Source of the DNA: Prochlorococcus sp. AG-363-A16
GTDB taxonomy: Bacteria > Cyanobacteriota > Cyanobacteriia > PCC-6307 > Cyanobiaceae
Length of the DNA stretch: 64,000 bases
Assembly (NCBI GenBank): GCA_003280345.1
Contig: QCFB01000002.1
Coordinates: 1-64,000, forward strand
Direction: 5' to 3'
Under the pieces are notes generated by a model. It had not been told where the DNA came from and searched no databases. It was given only the letters and a program-made list of their open reading frames with translations. A program made the position numbers and the translations under genes. Below, in pieces: positions 9,799 to 18,800 of this stretch (positions are counted from its first letter, which is position 1; every line of letters begins with the position of its first letter).

Positions 9799-10506
9799 AT
9801 GACCTACGAGAGAGTTCTGCTAAAACTCAGCGGTGAGGCGCTGATGGGAGAAAAGCCGTATGGCATTGATCCAGCCATCGTGCAGTCAATTGCACAAGAC
9901 GTTTCAACAGTGGTAGGCAATGGGACACAACTAGCAATCGTGGTTGGTGGAGGGAATATCTTTCGCGGCCTCAAGGGTTCTGCTGCAGGCATGGACAGAG
10001 CAACAGCAGATTATGTGGGCATGTTGGCCACGGTAATGAATGCCATCACACTGCAAGATGGTTTGGAGAGAGCTGGAGTTGCCACAAGGGTACAAACTGC
10101 CATTGAGATGCAGCAAGTTGCCGAGCCATATATACGTAGGCGAGCAATTCGTCATTTAGAGAAAGGGCGAGTAGTCGTATTTGGCGGTGGTTGTGGAAAC
10201 CCATTCTTCACAACAGATACCACAGCTGCTCTGAGAGCAGCTGAGATCAATGCAGATGTTGTTTTCAAGGCTACAAAAGTTGATGGAGTTTATGACCGTG
10301 ATCCAAACCTTTTTTCTGATGCAATTAAATATGAAAGTCTAAGTTTTCAAGAAGTCCTAAGCAAAGAAATTGCTGTAATGGACAGTACTGCCATTGCACT
10401 CTGCAAAGACAACAAAATACCAATAGTGGTCTTTAACCTATTTGAACCAGGCAACATCAACAAAGCTGTAGCTGGAGAACCTATAGGTTCCCGCATCAGT
10501 ACATAA
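9799..10506 (+). CDS. pyrH: UMP kinase (uridylate kinase)
   Basis: This hexameric bacterial UMP kinase makes UDP from UMP and ATP for pyrimidine nucleotide supply. The 235-residue length and the motifs L-L-K-L-S-G-E-A-L near the N-terminus, [10 protein letters not shown], and F[14 protein letters not shown] are those of PyrH in the amino-acid kinase fold. The start is ATG 9799. It is followed after about 60 bp by frr, the classical pyrH-frr pair, so the two are probably co-transcribed. Confidence 0.97.
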   Translation: MTYERVLLKLSGEALMGEKPYGIDPAIVQSIAQDVSTVVGNGTQLAIVVGGGNIFRGLKGSAAGMDRATADYVGMLATVMNAITLQDGLERAGVATRVQTAIEMQQVAEPYIRRRAIRHLEKGRVVVFGGGCGNPFFTTDTTAALRAAEINADVVFKATKVDGVYDRDPNLFSDAIKYESLSFQEVLSKEIAVMDSTAIALCKDNKIPIVVFNLFEPGNINKAVAGEPIGSRIST

Positions 10507-10566
10507 AACTACTAGTTTCCTCACACTTAACTCTTTTATTTCTTGCCACCAAGACCTCTAAAAACA

Positions 10567-11115
10567 ATGTCGAACAAAGAACTCGAATCAAACATGCATA
10601 AATCAGTGGAAGCAACAATACGGACTTTCAACACTATTCGTACAGGTCGGGCTAATCCATCTTTACTGAGTCGAATATCTGTTGAGTATTACGGTATTGA
10701 AACCCCTCTTAAATCACTAGCAACTATTTCAACCCCTGATTCGCAGACTATTGCTATTCAACCATTTGATTTAGGGTCATTAGCATTAATAGAAAAATCA
10801 ATTGCCACTAGTGATTTAGGGCTAACACCTAACAACGACGGAAAATTAATTCGAATTAATGTTCCACCATTAACAGAGGAGCGCCGCAAAGAATTTTGCA
10901 AATTAGCTTCTAAATATGCTGAAGAAGGAAAGGTTGCGCTTCGAAACATTCGAAGAGATGCTATTGAAAAGGTAAAAAAAATGGAAAAGGAAAGCGAGCT
11001 TTCAGAAGATCAAAGTCGAGACGAACAAGAAGCTGTGCAAAAGTTAACTAACAAATTCATTGGTGAAATTGATAATCTTCTTGCAGAAAAAGAATCGGAC
11101 ATACTCAAGGTGTGA
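10567..11115 (+). CDS. frr: Ribosome recycling factor
   Basis: RRF splits post-termination ribosomes together with EF-G. Starting at ATG 10567 the product is 182 residues, the usual length, and begins with a helix typical of domain I. A TTG at 10543 would add eight unlikely residues, so I rejected it. Hallmarks are [12 protein letters not shown], the P-L-K-S-L-A-T-I hinge region and the C-terminal coiled-coil helices. The stop overlaps the GTG of the next gene by 4 bp (GTGA), which implies translational coupling to the flavoprotein downstream. Confidence 0.96.
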   Translation: MSNKELESNMHKSVEATIRTFNTIRTGRANPSLLSRISVEYYGIETPLKSLATISTPDSQTIAIQPFDLGSLALIEKSIATSDLGLTPNNDGKLIRINVPPLTEERRKEFCKLASKYAEEGKVALRNIRRDAIEKVKKMEKESELSEDQSRDEQEAVQKLTNKFIGEIDNLLAEKESDILKV

Positions 11116-12242
11116 CAAACAGAGATGTACTAATAATTGGTGCTGGAGCAGCTGGCTCTACAACAGCATTTCATCTGGCGAAAGCAGGTCATAAAGTCAC
11201 CTTGCTTGAGAAAGACTCAGGTCGTCTGATCAAGCCCTGTGGAGGCGGGATGGCAGCAGCAGTTCAGGACTGGTTCCCCTTTGACCTAACTCCTGCAGTG
11301 GATCAATTAATAAAGGTTGTTGACTTCAGTTGGTGTCTTTCTGACCAAGTAGTCGCTCAATTACCTGGAAATGCCCCTTTCTGGATAGTAAGAAGAGAAC
11401 GCCTTGATGAATTAATTACCAATCAAGCGGTTAATGCTGGAGCAGAGTTATTAAGGCCCTTCAGGGTAACGGAGCTAAAAAAGAGCACAAAAAACTGGCA
11501 GGTAACTAACGAAGAAGGAAAGCAAATTACAGCCAAAGCGATTGTGATAGCAGATGGATCAAACTCACCTTGGCCCAAGATTCATGGACTAGGTCCTAGG
11601 AATCAGCATCATGCTGTTACAACTTCAGTCAGACTTGAAGGCAATGGAAACCTCAAAGAAAACACAGCAAGGTTTGAATTTGGGCTAGTTCACCACGGCT
11701 TTGCCTGGGCATTTCCTGTAAAAGAAGGAGTAAACATTGGTATCGGCTCATTCATTGGCCGCAATGAGATCAATAGTGAAGATGTTCTTAACCAGTTGTT
11801 GCCAAGCCTAGGGTTCGACCCTCAAGCGGGAAAGCGTCAGACTGCATCTCTAAGAGTCTGGAATGGACACCATGCTCTGCATGGAGATGGAATAGTTGCA
11901 GTAGGTGATGCTGCATCACTATGTGATCCGTTTTTAGCAGAGGGGTTGCGTCCAGCATTAATGAGTGGTTGCGAAGCAGCACGCTGCCTTAACCATTGGT
12001 TAAGAGGAGATTCCCATAACTTAGTTGACTACACCAAAATAATGAGGGTGAGATGGGGAAACTCAATGGCATGGGGGAAAAGAATCGCCCAGGTCTTCTA
12101 TAGATTTCCAAAAGTTGGCTATCAACTTGGTATCAAAAGGCCAACAGCACCCCAACGTATTGCACAGATTCTTTCAGGGGAAATGGGTTATGGAGATATT
12201 GCTCAGCGGGTTATCAAGAGACTGCTTTTAAAAGGTAATTAA
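11112..12242 (+). CDS. Geranylgeranyl-reductase-family FAD oxidoreductase
   Basis: This 376-residue flavoprotein starts with an N-terminal dinucleotide-binding motif, [12 protein letters not shown], then E-K-D. It carries the K-P-C-G-G-G substrate-proximal motif and the [10 protein letters not shown]-x-A-E-G segment of the geranylgeranyl reductase (ChlP/DGGR) superfamily. It is a paralog-type member, shorter than typical ChlP, so reduction of a prenyl chain is likely but chlorophyll phytylation is not assured. The GTG start overlaps the frr stop by 4 bp, an odd functional pairing that probably reflects genome compaction. Confidence 0.8.
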   Translation: MTNRDVLIIGAGAAGSTTAFHLAKAGHKVTLLEKDSGRLIKPCGGGMAAAVQDWFPFDLTPAVDQLIKVVDFSWCLSDQVVAQLPGNAPFWIVRRERLDELITNQAVNAGAELLRPFRVTELKKSTKNWQVTNEEGKQITAKAIVIADGSNSPWPKIHGLGPRNQHHAVTTSVRLEGNGNLKENTARFEFGLVHHGFAWAFPVKEGVNIGIGSFIGRNEINSEDVLNQLLPSLGFDPQAGKRQTASLRVWNGHHALHGDGIVAVGDAASLCDPFLAEGLRPALMSGCEAARCLNHWLRGDSHNLVDYTKIMRVRWGNSMAWGKRIAQVFYRFPKVGYQLGIKRPTAPQRIAQILSGEMGYGDIAQRVIKRLLLKGN

Positions 12243-12360
12243 CAAAAATCTGATTATTGAAATTAAGTCTATAGCTAATCATTAAATAACTAGGAAGACG
12301 AGACTCAGCAAACAGATCGTCCTTAATTAATTCAAAAGCAGGGACCCACCCTCCAATTGA

Positions 12361-13533
12361 CTATCCACGGCTAAAGGCTAAAGCTGCACCAAGACCGCAA
12401 CGAACATCATCTTGCAGCAATCGACCATCATGGTCATGATCAAGTGCATCAAATACAGCATCACTTCCTAACCATTCCTCCCGAGTAATACATCCATCTC
12501 CATCAAGGTCATTAAGCATAAAAATCTCTTGGACAATATGACTAAAAGCATCACCTCCCTCAATCTCGGCGAGACGGTGTGCAAGTTGCAATTCTAATGT
12601 TTCTATTGCCTTACTGAAACCTCGAATGCCTTCTTCGAGTTTCTCACTTGCCATTTGATCAGTTGACATCATTGAATTAAAGCTTGTTCTATTCAAATGA
12701 ATCTTTTCCAAAAGAGAAGATTGATTATCTTTATCAAGTTTTTGTTTTAAAGAACAGTCAGTATTTTTAAGCTGGTCTAAAAGTTTAGGTGATATTGTTA
12801 GAAGATCACAACCAGCAAGCTCAATAATCTCTTCAATATTTCTAAAGCTGGCTCCCATTACTTCTGTTTTGTAGCCATGAGCTTTGAAGTAATTAAAAAT
12901 TTTGGTTACTGAAATAACTCCAGGATCTTCTGGTCCAGGGTATGAATCTTTTCCGGTATTTGCCTTATACCAATCTAAAATACGCCCTACAAATGGAGAT
13001 ATAAGTGTGACATCAGCTTCTGCACAGGCCACAGCCTGAGCGAAACCAAATAACAAAGTCAAGTTGCAATGTATTCCCTCCTTTTCAAGTTCTTCAGCAG
13101 CTTTTATCCCTTCCCAAGTTGATGCAATCTTGATCAAAACACGATCATTTGATATACCCGCTTCGTTATAAAGAGAAATTAACTTTCTAGCTTTTGCAAT
13201 TGTTGCATCTTTATCAAAACTTAAGCGAGCATCTACTTCTGTTGAAACACGTCCAGGAATAATCTTGAGGATTTCCTTGCCAAATATTACACAGATTTCA
13301 TCTAATGCCTCTGCAACAACTTCTTCTACAGCAGCACCACTCCCAATAATTCTCCTAGAGGATTTCAACGCTTCATCAATGAGAGTTTGATAAGCAGGAA
13401 TCTGCGCAGCTGCAAGTATCAAAGAAGGATTGGTAGTGGCGTCTCTTGGAGTAAAAGTTCTAATAGCGTCTAATTCGCCAGTATCTGCAACGACCACAGT
13501 CATGGTGGAAAGCTGGTCTAGGAGGCTAGCCAT
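12361..13533 (-). CDS. tal: Transaldolase with C-terminal EF-hand pair
   Basis: Transaldolase exchanges dihydroxyacetone units in the pentose phosphate pathway. The body (residues 1-325) carries the family signatures D-A-T-T-N-P-S-L-I, the Schiff-base lysine region [12 protein letters not shown] and C-N-L-T-L-L-F. After it comes a helical linker and two canonical 12-residue EF-hand loops at about residues 342-353 (D-L-D-G-D-G...E-E) and 365-376 (D-H-D-H-D-G...D-D). Calcium binding is therefore expected, though its effect is unknown. I chose ATG 13533; a GTG at 13551 would add six residues. The gene is transcribed alone on this strand. Confidence 0.95.
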   Translation of the reverse strand: MASLLDQLSTMTVVVADTGELDAIRTFTPRDATTNPSLILAAAQIPAYQTLIDEALKSSRRIIGSGAAVEEVVAEALDEICVIFGKEILKIIPGRVSTEVDARLSFDKDATIAKARKLISLYNEAGISNDRVLIKIASTWEGIKAAEELEKEGIHCNLTLLFGFAQAVACAEADVTLISPFVGRILDWYKANTGKDSYPGPEDPGVISVTKIFNYFKAHGYKTEVMGASFRNIEEIIELAGCDLLTISPKLLDQLKNTDCSLKQKLDKDNQSSLLEKIHLNRTSFNSMMSTDQMASEKLEEGIRGFSKAIETLELQLAHRLAEIEGGDAFSHIVQEIFMLNDLDGDGCITREEWLGSDAVFDALDHDHDGRLLQDDVRCGLGAALAFSRG

Positions 13534-13603
13534 GACAGAAGAACATCTCACATGAATCCGTAAGCTAGCCGGCTTTTTGAGGATTACACCTCATGCCAGC
13601 AAC

Positions 13604-15433
13604 TCAAAATGAAACCTTTGTAAATTCTTGTCTTTTTGCAGGCTGCAAATTGGTCTCTTCTGAACTCGGAGGAATTTTTTCTAATACAAGGATCGCATCA
13701 ATAATCTTCTTTGCAACAGGAACTGCAACTGTAGATCCGTATGCGTTTCCTCCCTGTGGTTCATCGATAACTACCAAAACAACGTACCGAGGTTTGTCAG
13801 CTGGCAGATTGGCTACAAAGCTACAAGTCTTGGCCCCTGGTTGGTATTGACCATTAACAGCTTTTTGGGCAGTGCCAGTCTTACCTCCTATGCGGTAACC
13901 GAAGGTTTTTACGCCCATTCCACTGCCTTTGTCTACTACAGATTCCATCCAAGAGCGAACTACCCTGGTGACCTCAGGTCGCAAAATCTGACGACGACTT
14001 GCTGAGAAAGAAGAGATGCCCCCCTCTCCTTCTCTCAATCCCTTTGTTATATGAGGACTTACGAGATATCCATCATTTGCGATTAATGCATGTAACTGAA
14101 GCAATTTCAACGGTGTGAGAGAAAAGCCTTGTCCAAAGGAAGCAGTTGCAGGCTCTATAGGGTGATTAATAAAATGATCTTTTTTCTTTAAATGACCTGC
14201 AACGGCACCTGGAAGATCAGTGTCAGGTTGAACGTCAATCTCTAGTCGATGAAGCCAATCCCAAAAGAGCGAAGGTTCTAATTTACTCATGGCATTAACC
14301 ATGCCAACGTTGCTGGAAACCTGCAGAACTTTTGCGTAATTAATAACGCCATTAGCTCTACTGTCGTGGTTATATATGGACCAACCTCCAATATTTAATT
14401 TGCCAGTGTCATTAACAGTTCCATCAGATTGAATAGCACCCTCCTGAAGAGCAAGAGCAAGGTTAATTGGTTTAAACGTTGAGCCTGGTTCAAAAAGGTC
14501 TTGAACTGACCATTCCCTAAAAAGAGCAGGAGAGTAGTTCCAATAGCTATTAGGGTCATAAGTAGGAGTAGAAGCAAGTGCCAAAATCTCCCCATTGGTC
14601 ACATCCATCACTATGGCGACACCTTTTTTTGCCTTCCATTCATGAACCTGAGAAGCCACAGCCTCTACAGCCAACTCTTGAAGACGTGCATCCAAAGTGA
14701 GATGTAGTCGTAAATTATCCCCAACAAATGTTCCAGGCTTAAATCCATCGGGCAAAGGTGTTCCATCAGCACCACGACGAAAAGTTAGAGTTTGTTCTTG
14801 GCGTAGAAGTTTTTTATTAAGGCTTAATTCCAATCCCCCCTGAGGAATTCGATCTTGATTTAAAAAACCCACAACATTTGCGAAAAGATCTCCCTGCGGA
14901 TAAAAACGCTGTGGGTACGGCTCAAGATCTATACCACTTATGCCAAGTTTTTTTATCTCTGAGGCGATTTCCGAGTCAACACCCTCAGCAAGTTTCACGC
15001 CTGAAATCCTGTCTCCCATTAAAGAAACTAATTCTGAGACAGGCATAGAGAGTGGGCCAGAAAGTTTGCGCGCTACATCATCAGGGCTGCGTATCAACCT
15101 TGTCTCATCTCCAGGAAAATTGAAGTATCTAGGATGCGCCCATAATCGAAAGCGCTCTTCATCAAAGGCAACCAATCTTCCTCTCCGGTCAACTATTGAA
15201 CGGCGTGTTCCAAGTGGTTGAATACGATGCGTTTGAAAGGCTCTGGCCCGAGACTCTAACTCCTTAGCTTGAAAAACTTGCAACCAAGTGGCCCTTCCTG
15301 TAAGTCCAATCAACCCAAGACAAATAATGCCAAAGACCAATCTCAAACGAAAAGGTGGGATTGGCTCAAGTGGGACAACAACTAAACGTTTACGTCTAGA
15401 TCTACGAGAGCGATTGTTCCTGGAAGCCGGCAT
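13604..15433 (-). CDS. ftsI: Septal peptidoglycan transpeptidase FtsI (PBP3)
   Basis: This 609-residue class B penicillin-binding protein cross-links septal peptidoglycan. It has a basic cytoplasmic start, one membrane helix at about residues 29-48, a PBP-dimer domain, and a transpeptidase domain with S318-T-F-K321 (acylation Ser), S373-S-N375 and K518-T-G-T521. All catalytic motifs are intact. The ATG overlaps the stop of the upstream FtsL-like gene by 1 bp, so the pair is an operon of the kind seen in dcw clusters, although the rest of that cluster is absent here. Confidence 0.95.
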   Translation of the reverse strand: MPASRNNRSRRSRRKRLVVVPLEPIPPFRLRLVFGIICLGLIGLTGRATWLQVFQAKELESRARAFQTHRIQPLGTRRSIVDRRGRLVAFDEERFRLWAHPRYFNFPGDETRLIRSPDDVARKLSGPLSMPVSELVSLMGDRISGVKLAEGVDSEIASEIKKLGISGIDLEPYPQRFYPQGDLFANVVGFLNQDRIPQGGLELSLNKKLLRQEQTLTFRRGADGTPLPDGFKPGTFVGDNLRLHLTLDARLQELAVEAVASQVHEWKAKKGVAIVMDVTNGEILALASTPTYDPNSYWNYSPALFREWSVQDLFEPGSTFKPINLALALQEGAIQSDGTVNDTGKLNIGGWSIYNHDSRANGVINYAKVLQVSSNVGMVNAMSKLEPSLFWDWLHRLEIDVQPDTDLPGAVAGHLKKKDHFINHPIEPATASFGQGFSLTPLKLLQLHALIANDGYLVSPHITKGLREGEGGISSFSASRRQILRPEVTRVVRSWMESVVDKGSGMGVKTFGYRIGGKTGTAQKAVNGQYQPGAKTCSFVANLPADKPRYVVLVVIDEPQGGNAYGSTVAVPVAKKIIDAILVLEKIPPSSEETNLQPAKRQEFTKVSF

Positions 15434-15909
15434 CAGTAGCCATGATTAGCAGGAGAGTAAGCAAAGCTCTTTTTCATGAATAATTCAAAAGAGATGTTTT
15501 TACTTAAACGGCTACGATCCTTTTCAGGACTATCGAGATATAAAAGATTATCAGCCTTAGTAGGAACCATGGAAAGAGGCAAACTGCTTCTCTGAAGGAG
15601 ATGTCTCTCAAGTAATGCCGTGGACTCAGTGAGTTTGTAAGACAATTCGCGAGTATTTTCCAACTTAGTAAAGGAATTCGTCCATAAATATCTCCAATGC
15701 AAAGTAAAGGCAGACATCATTGCAACTGCCATCAATACCCCTATAAGAGCTCCATCAACAGCTCTATGAAAGCTCCCAAGCATTGGGAATTTACGGGCTA
15801 CTTTTCGAGTTGAAAAGGAACCCTGAATTAAATGCAGTCGACCTGAAGACCGAGCAGTAGGCGCTGCACGTTCAGACAATGCAGGTCGCAATTGACTAGC
15901 AGCGGGCAC
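15433..15909 (-). CDS. Probable FtsL-like single-pass division protein
   Basis: The 158-residue product has a basic cytoplasmic N-terminus of about 50 residues and one membrane helix at about residues 52-72. A periplasmic segment with a short heptad-like stretch (L-E-N-T-R-E-L-S-Y-K-L-T-E-S-T-A-L-L) follows. This is the FtsL/FtsLB layout. It sits directly upstream of ftsI with a stop-start overlap, which is exactly where ftsL is found in most bacteria. FtsL sequences diverge widely, so topology and position carry the call; sequence identity alone does not. The start is GTG 15909. Confidence 0.55.
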   Translation of the reverse strand: MPAASQLRPALSERAAPTARSSGRLHLIQGSFSTRKVARKFPMLGSFHRAVDGALIGVLMAVAMMSAFTLHWRYLWTNSFTKLENTRELSYKLTESTALLERHLLQRSSLPLSMVPTKADNLLYLDSPEKDRSRLSKNISFELFMKKSFAYSPANHGY

Positions 15910-15995
15910 CGAACTAGCTACTTAATAAATCAGTGAAACACTCTGCATACAACCACGCAAGGGGAAATAACAAGTAGTTTGTTTTTTAATACAAG

Positions 15996-17354
15996 TTATC
16001 CTCCTAAAAGAAGGAGGTTTGTGAAGGTAATTCCATTCCAAAGAGAATGCATAAAAATACATGGCAAAAGTCGTCCTGAACTTAATCTAAGCAAAGCGAG
16101 TCCAAGTCCTAAAACAAACAAAGGAGCTAATTCGCCGACACTTAAATGAGCAAGTGCAAAAACCAATGCACTAATTATTAAGCCCCAAGCACGACCCAAT
16201 TCTTTAACTAACACAGGAAGCAATGCTCCACGGAAAATAACCTCTTCAAAGAAAGGTGCTAAAACAACAGTCGTTATTAAAAGTAGGGTCAACGCGAAAG
16301 AGTCATGACTACCTAGAACCAATTCAAGGAGAGGGTTGCTTCCACCTTGATCTCCTACCAAGAGGTTCATCAACCAACCTGTCAACAAAACAATTGGCAT
16401 AACCATCAACCAGCCTCGCGTAGCTTTCATGATTGCCTGGTCAAGAGGAATTAATCGCCACTGCAACCACCCATCCTGAGGACGTTCAGATTTGTCAAGT
16501 CCTTTCAACTGCTGCCGAAGAATCATCAATGGAGGAGTCATCATTGCTATATACCCAACGAAGACCTTCAATGAATCGCCAAGAGGGCGGCTGAATTGCT
16601 TTGTCAAGAATTCAGTCAACGGGAGCACAAAAGTAGGAAAAATCACCTCTCCCAAAAGAACAAACCCGCCTGCAACAAGAATCACCATATCTATCAACGA
16701 CAATGGCAATGGCAACAATTGGGGCCATGGCAGTGTTGATTTCTTGAGGAATAACCAAATTTGCCTAATCAAAAGTCCACAACCCAAAAGGGTTGCAACA
16801 AGAGGTAATGACTGACTAAAAATCAACCTAATTGCCATCCCTTTAGATACAACTTCATCAACACATTTCGCGTCTTGATCACTGAGAGCCAAGCACGTGA
16901 GTCGAAACAACAATGGGTCTTGCTGAGCATCGCCTAAGTCATTAATAACTTCAAGAGGGAAGCTTTTCCTTTCAAGGTTTTCTAGCAATGCATTTTGGAA
17001 AGGGAGTAAAGACAAGTCTTTTAAAGAAGGCTCTAACAAAGCACTGCGTTTATTTAATGAAGGTTCAAGCGCAGAAAGGACCAGTCTCTCCCTATCTTTC
17101 AATTGCCCCAAAGGGATTTCTTGAAGAGTTTTCTTTAGAACTAATTCAGGTTCCGTTCCGACAAAAACTGTTCTTAAGGAATTAGGAATAACAGGAGCAG
17201 CAAGAAGAGCAATCTCCTGTTGATGAATAGAAAGCTTTGGAGTAACTGAAGGGCGATTAAAACTTTCTTGAAGGCCTTGTGTCCAAACCAACACTGTCAG
17301 AACGAGTGAAAAGACAGCCAGTGGCACTTTCCAAGTCAAGGCGGCTTGTCGCAT
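15996..17354 (-). CDS. CPBP-family intramembrane metalloprotease (CAAX protease-like)
   Basis: This 452-residue membrane protein has a short N-terminal anchor and a soluble domain of roughly 150 residues. At least six transmembrane helices follow. The C-terminal third holds the CPBP/ABI motifs: F-F-E-E-V-I-F-R-G (EExxxR), F-A-L-A-H-L and H-S-L-W-N. These supply the metal and catalytic residues. The substrate is unknown; relatives process or sort membrane proteins. It lies divergent from the histidine phosphatase gene, across a 107-bp gap that contains an inverted repeat. Confidence 0.88.
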   Translation of the reverse strand: MRQAALTWKVPLAVFSLVLTVLVWTQGLQESFNRPSVTPKLSIHQQEIALLAAPVIPNSLRTVFVGTEPELVLKKTLQEIPLGQLKDRERLVLSALEPSLNKRSALLEPSLKDLSLLPFQNALLENLERKSFPLEVINDLGDAQQDPLLFRLTCLALSDQDAKCVDEVVSKGMAIRLIFSQSLPLVATLLGCGLLIRQIWLFLKKSTLPWPQLLPLPLSLIDMVILVAGGFVLLGEVIFPTFVLPLTEFLTKQFSRPLGDSLKVFVGYIAMMTPPLMILRQQLKGLDKSERPQDGWLQWRLIPLDQAIMKATRGWLMVMPIVLLTGWLMNLLVGDQGGSNPLLELVLGSHDSFALTLLLITTVVLAPFFEEVIFRGALLPVLVKELGRAWGLIISALVFALAHLSVGELAPLFVLGLGLALLRLSSGRLLPCIFMHSLWNGITFTNLLLLGG

Positions 17355-17384
17355 AGGTGATTACTCAACAAAGAGATACGAATA

Positions 17385-17405
17385 GAGACAACTTCAAATT
17401 GTCTC
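17385..17405. repeat. Inverted repeat, 7-bp arms, in a divergent promoter region
   Basis: GAGACAA and TTGTCTC face each other across a 7-nt spacer. The site sits 31 bp upstream of the CPBP start and 57 bp upstream of the phosphatase start. Placement and 21-bp size suit a repressor or activator site for either gene. Its regulator cannot be named from sequence, and a chance dyad is possible. Confidence 0.35.
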
Positions 17406-17461
17406 AACAAGATTACGTCGACATATACCCAATACGATGGCTATGGAAAACCAATTATTAA

Positions 17462-18796
17462 GTGACTTTGCGTCTTCTACTCGTTCGGCACGGTCTAAGC
17501 AGCTTCAATCGTGAGAGAAGGGTTCAAGGTCGTAATGACCTATCCAACTTGACAGATGAAGGGCAGCAACAAGCTCTTAGAACAGGGGAAGTCCTCAAGG
17601 AAGTTCCTATTCATGCTGTATACAGCTCGCCACTAACAAGAGCTAAAGACACAGCAAAAAGCTTGCTTTTAAATAGAAATGATAATTGCCCAAAAATTTC
17701 CTTTGATGACGGTCTTCTTGAAGTAGACCTTGGTCCATGGAGTGGGATGACTATTGAAGAAGTTGAGTCTAAGTTTCCAAATGAATTCAAAAAATGGAGG
17801 AAAGAACCAAGGGATCTAGTTCTAGAGCGAAAGGATGGTTCTCAATACAAACCAATTGAAGATTTAATGACCCAAGCCAAAAATTTCTTAAGTAAACTAC
17901 TTAATGAGCATCAAATAAATAGTAATAAAACAATTTTAATAGTTGCTCATAATGCAGTTCTTCGTTGCCTTGTTCTCCAATTATTGAACAACCCAAAACA
18001 AGGTCTTAGAAGACTGCAGTTAGACAATGCATCACTATCAATCCTCAACCTAAAACCAAGTAAAAATAAAAACTTTCAGCTTCAAATTGAATGCCTTAAT
18101 AGTACTACCCATTTAACTCCACAACTGCCTCCTAGAAAAAACAATGCAAGGGTGATCTTGGTTAGGCATGGAGAAACCGATTGGAATCTTCAAGGTCGTT
18201 TTCAAGGGCAAATTGATATTCCCTTGAACAAAAACGGTCATCAACAAGCCAAAGCTGCAGGGTCCTTTTTAAGCCAAATAAAAATAGATAGAGCATTTAG
18301 CAGTTCTATGAATAGACCCAGACAAACAGCCGAAGCAATAATGCAATTCCACTCAAACCATGCAATTGAATCTAAAGAAGGCCTTATTGAAATTGGACAT
18401 GGTCTCTGGGAAGGCAAACTTGAATCAGAAATCAAAAAAGAATGGCCAGAATTGCTCGAGGCTTGGCAGCATTCTCCAGAAGCAGTTCAAATGCCACAAG
18501 GAGAAACGATTCAAGATGTCTGGAGTCGCTCAGTAGAGTGCTGGCGATGTATTTGCAAGAATCTGAATCCTCACGAGACTGCACTTGTTGTTGCTCATGA
18601 TGCAGTAAACAAGACAATTCTCTGCAATCTTTTAGGGCTAACTCCCTCAGACATTTGGATGATCAAACAAGGCAATGGTGGAGTCACCGTCATCGACATT
18701 TCGAAAGATGAGCACCAACCGGATGTTGTGACTTGCCTAAATCTGACTTCTCATCTAGGTGGAGTCTTCGATTGCACTGCAGCAGGAGCACTCTAA
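17462..18796 (+). CDS. Two-domain histidine phosphatase (phosphoglycerate mutase-like)
   Basis: The 444-residue protein contains two complete histidine-phosphatase domains in tandem: Arg9-His10-Gly11 opens the first and Arg235-His236-Gly237-Glu the second. Each is followed by its own second catalytic His (V-A-H-N-A-V and V-A-H-D-A-V). Family members include cofactor-dependent phosphoglycerate mutases and sugar-phosphate phosphatases; plant and cyanobacterial double-domain forms have been linked to phosphatase activity. The substrate cannot be read from the sequence. The first domain has H-G-L where H-G-E is usual. The start is GTG 17462. The next gene begins 5 bp after the stop. Confidence 0.85.
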   Translation: MTLRLLLVRHGLSSFNRERRVQGRNDLSNLTDEGQQQALRTGEVLKEVPIHAVYSSPLTRAKDTAKSLLLNRNDNCPKISFDDGLLEVDLGPWSGMTIEEVESKFPNEFKKWRKEPRDLVLERKDGSQYKPIEDLMTQAKNFLSKLLNEHQINSNKTILIVAHNAVLRCLVLQLLNNPKQGLRRLQLDNASLSILNLKPSKNKNFQLQIECLNSTTHLTPQLPPRKNNARVILVRHGETDWNLQGRFQGQIDIPLNKNGHQQAKAAGSFLSQIKIDRAFSSSMNRPRQTAEAIMQFHSNHAIESKEGLIEIGHGLWEGKLESEIKKEWPELLEAWQHSPEAVQMPQGETIQDVWSRSVECWRCICKNLNPHETALVVAHDAVNKTILCNLLGLTPSDIWMIKQGNGGVTVIDISKDEHQPDVVTCLNLTSHLGGVFDCTAAGAL

Positions 18797-18800
18797 TTTC

